64,000 nucleotides of DNA from Sphingobacterium allocomposti (GTDB lineage Bacteria; Bacteroidota; Bacteroidia; Sphingobacteriales; Sphingobacteriaceae). This document shows positions 61,577 to 64,000 of the stretch, piece after piece. How positions within the stretch are numbered: position 1 is the stretch's first letter; each line of letters begins with the position of its first letter. The translations under genes and the position numbers were made by a program. The DNA lies in the NCBI RefSeq assembly GCF_008124885.1, contig NZ_VNHX01000003.1, positions 1 through 64,000 on the forward strand, in the 5' to 3' direction. The notes under the pieces are model-generated. The model did not search any database. It was given only the letters and a program-made list of their open reading frames with translations, and had not been told where the DNA came from.

Positions 61577-64000
61577 ATGTATAACCTATTCTTGCGCATT
61601 ATTCTTATAGCTCTTCTGGCCCATGTGCATACCGCCGGCAGAGCACAAAACGGCGACCAGATACTAGACGGTATCGGCGAGACGGGCATGATAGCACGTT
61701 ATTTATTTAACGGCGACCTGAAAGACTGGTCTCGAAATAGCCTACATGCAAAACACCCCGGTGACGGCGGCGCTAAATTTGTCAAGGACGACCAATTTGG
61801 ACAGGTATTGTCGCTCGCCGGAAGTAGTGATGATTTTGTTTCCATTCCCGGCGAGGCACTGAACGATCTGGAGTCACTGAGCGTATCGGGCTGGATATAT
61901 CTACGCACAGATCAGCCCGGACAACGTTTTTTTGATTTCGGTCAGGATGCTACCAGGCATTTCTCTGCCGCGCCCGTGGGAGCAGATGGACAGAAAGGCT
62001 TTTTAACATTGATCACCTCAGAAAACGGCAGGCAGGCCCGCACGACCGCCCCTTCAATAGCCACAAACAGGTGGGTTCATCTTGCCTTCGTAATTGATGT
62101 TCCTGCCAAATCCATGATGGTCTACGCCGACGGCAAACGAATCGGCGGAGCCGACGATACTCCATCAGAGCTGACAACACTATTCGGGCCGCAACCGGCC
62201 AACCGGCATCTGTACATAGGCAAGTCCCTGTCGCCCGGATCGCCGAACCTTCACGCTCTAGTGCACGACTTCCGCATCTACCGCGTTCCACTAAGCAGCG
62301 GCCAGGTTGCCAGAATCTACTCCAACGCACTAAAGGACATCCACGAAGATCCAGCCGGTATGGGCAAGACCGAGGACGATCTGCCAAAGTACCCATTAAC
62401 CAAAGCACAGCTATATAATGCCTACCTGGTTGAGGTGGCTGACGTGGAAGTAGAAACGCAGGTCGGCGAATTGCCACGGCTGCCAAGCTACGTACAAGGA
62501 ACCTATCGGGACGGAATGGTCGGCCCAAAAGTGCGTGTGCTCTGGCCGGCACCAACCGACAATGGCGAGGTCCTTCATGTCGGACGTTACACCATTACGG
62601 GACGCGTTCCGGGAACGACCCTATCGCCCAGAGCAACCGTAACCGTAAAAGGCTCTAAAAGGACAGCAGCCCCCAAACCGACGTTAGCCGCTTTCGCCCT
62701 GCACGACGTGTCCTTAGACTCCGATATGCGCGGCGACGCGACCAAGTTCGTCGAAAACCGCGATAAATTTATCACGACACTCGCACAGACCGATCCCAAT
62801 TCATTTCTCTATATGTTCCGACATGCGTTCGGCCAACAACAACCTGAAGGAGCAAAACCGTTGGGCGTATGGGACAGCCAGGACACCAAACTCAGAGGAC
62901 ATGCTACCGGCCACTACCTTACCGCCATTGCCCAGGCCTACAGCAGCACCGGATACGATAAGGCGCTCCAGGCGAACTTCGCCGGAAAAATGGAATATAT
63001 GGTAAACACCCTCTATACGTTATCCCGACTATCCGGACAACCGAGAGAAGCGGGCGGCCCCTATGTATCTGACCCGACAGCCGTACCACACGGGCCTGGA
63101 AAGTCAGCCTACGACTCGGATCTTAGCAACGAAGGAATCCGTACCGACTATTGGAACTGGGGCAAGGGCTTCATCAGCGCGTACCCGCCGGACCAGTTTA
63201 TCATGTTAGAACACGGCGCGAAATATGGTGGACAGAAAAACCAAGTATGGGCTCCTTATTATACCCTTCACAAGATCCTGGCCGGTTTGCTGGATGTGTA
63301 CGAGGTAAGCGGAAACCAGAAAGCTCTCACCGTTGCAAAGGACATGGGCGACTGGGTATATGCGCGCTTAAGCAAGCTTCCAACCGAAACACTAATAAAG
63401 ATGTGGAACACTTATATCGCCGGCGAATACGGGGGCATGAACGAGGCGATGGCCCGACTTTATCATATAACAAAGGAGCCAGCCTATCTAAAAACGGCCC
63501 GGTTATTTGATAACGTCGATATGTTCTTCGGCGATTCGACCCGTACCCACGGCCTTGCGAAAAACGTAGACACCTTCCGCGGGCTCCATGCGAACCAGCA
63601 CATACCGCAGATCGTGGGAAGCATCGAAACCTATGCCGTGTCCGGCGACCCTGCATATTATAAGGTGGCCGACAACTTTTGGTATAAAGCTGTAAACGAC
63701 TATATGTATAGTATAGGCGGCGTCGCCGGAGCCCGAAACCCGGCGAACGCAGAATGTTTCATCAGTCAGCCCGCTACACTCTACGAAAATGGCTTTTCTG
63801 CCGGCGGTCAAAATGAAACCTGCGCCACCTACAATATGCTGAAATTAACAAAGAACCTGTTTCTATATGACCAACGGACGGAGCTAATGGATTATTACGA
63901 ACGCGGACTATATAACCACATATTGGCATCCGTAGCGGAAGACAGCCCCGCCAATACGTACCATGTGCCCCTAAGGCCGGGATCCATGAAACAGTTCAGC
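61577..64000 (+). CDS. LamG and GH127-like beta-L-arabinofuranosidase (partial, right edge)
   Basis: The open frame from the ATG at 61577 runs to the end of the window (808 codons). A signal peptide (LFLRIILIALLAHVHTAGRA, to about 23) precedes a LamG/concanavalin-like domain (about 35-240), an Ig-like segment (about 255-360) and a GH127-like (DUF1680) alpha/alpha-barrel. Seen there are RGHATGHYL (about 438), WAPYYTLHKILAGLLDVY (about 558), GGMNE and QNETCATYNMLKL (about 746). ETC supplies Glu and Cys of the zinc site; the later Cys pair with the nucleophile lies beyond the window. It should remove beta-L-arabinofuranose from plant glycans. Confidence 0.93.
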   Translation, partial: MYNLFLRIILIALLAHVHTAGRAQNGDQILDGIGETGMIARYLFNGDLKDWSRNSLHAKHPGDGGAKFVKDDQFGQVLSLAGSSDDFVSIPGEALNDLESLSVSGWIYLRTDQPGQRFFDFGQDATRHFSAAPVGADGQKGFLTLITSENGRQARTTAPSIATNRWVHLAFVIDVPAKSMMVYADGKRIGGADDTPSELTTLFGPQPANRHLYIGKSLSPGSPNLHALVHDFRIYRVPLSSGQVARIYSNALKDIHEDPAGMGKTEDDLPKYPLTKAQLYNAYLVEVADVEVETQVGELPRLPSYVQGTYRDGMVGPKVRVLWPAPTDNGEVLHVGRYTITGRVPGTTLSPRATVTVKGSKRTAAPKPTLAAFALHDVSLDSDMRGDATKFVENRDKFITTLAQTDPNSFLYMFRHAFGQQQPEGAKPLGVWDSQDTKLRGHATGHYLTAIAQAYSSTGYDKALQANFAGKMEYMVNTLYTLSRLSGQPREAGGPYVSDPTAVPHGPGKSAYDSDLSNEGIRTDYWNWGKGFISAYPPDQFIMLEHGAKYGGQKNQVWAPYYTLHKILAGLLDVYEVSGNQKALTVAKDMGDWVYARLSKLPTETLIKMWNTYIAGEYGGMNEAMARLYHITKEPAYLKTARLFDNVDMFFGDSTRTHGLAKNVDTFRGLHANQHIPQIVGSIETYAVSGDPAYYKVADNFWYKAVNDYMYSIGGVAGARNPANAECFISQPATLYENGFSAGGQNETCATYNMLKLTKNLFLYDQRTELMDYYERGLYNHILASVAEDSPANTYHVPLRPGSMKQFS

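Noticed and set aside
62013..62555. Minus-strand frames in the right-edge arabinofuranosidase gene
   Set aside because: They are shadows of the long partial frame on the plus strand and are Arg/Pro-biased.

Overview
The window looks like a chromosomal segment of a Bacteroidota bacterium, most likely Sphingobacteriaceae-like. The basis is the mix of families (GH78, GH43 and GH127-type plant-glycan enzymes, a MobC-type coupling protein, DUF3347 copper proteins, an ORF6N-domain gene) and several promoters of the Bacteroidota type (TTTG, 21 bases, TAnnTTTG). No rRNA or intact tRNA gene was seen, so the genus is not fixed.

Layout. 1-1,507: a CRISPR array (22 repeats, no cas genes in the window). 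An IS end lies on its left, and a tRNA-like fragment abuts its decayed right end. 1.6-28 kb: a housekeeping and accessory region with an alpha-L-rhamnosidase, many small-molecule and stress genes (nitroreductase/HxlR, two TetR regulators with visible operators, three SDRs, four DinB-fold proteins, a class D beta-lactamase, an ABC transporter, a DGPF/ECF sigma pair, a CvpA-CAP fusion, PepF) and several families of intergenic repeats. A remnant of a chloramphenicol acetyltransferase lies at 22.5 kb.

28.2-51 kb: an acquired, rearranged and, by eye, more A+T-rich block. It starts with an IS110-family element and a decapitated kelch gene. It continues with a copper/silver resistance cluster in which every gene is on the minus strand: TRASH-type lipoprotein, CusB/RND/TolC efflux, CopA-CopB-type multicopper oxidase, haem-binding protein, DUF3347 proteins, CPH-type P-ATPase, metallochaperones and a truncated CPC-type P-ATPase. 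It ends in an IS21 remnant, a doubly truncated ORF6N gene and an orphan conjugative coupling protein. No regulator gene remains in the cluster.

51.4-64 kb: chromosome again, with a DUF3784 membrane protein, GH43, a MoxR-like ATPase with a VWA partner, a fifth DinB-fold protein, a catalase-ankyrin operon, a secreted Gfo/Idh/MocA oxidoreductase, and a LamG-GH127-type beta-L-arabinofuranosidase that runs off the right edge.

The copper genes form a coherent envelope system: P-type ATPase export from the cytoplasm, small HMA chaperones, periplasmic oxidation and sequestration by Met/His/Cys-rich proteins, and tripartite efflux to the outside. The local operators suggest that each TetR regulator controls itself and one adjacent enzyme gene.
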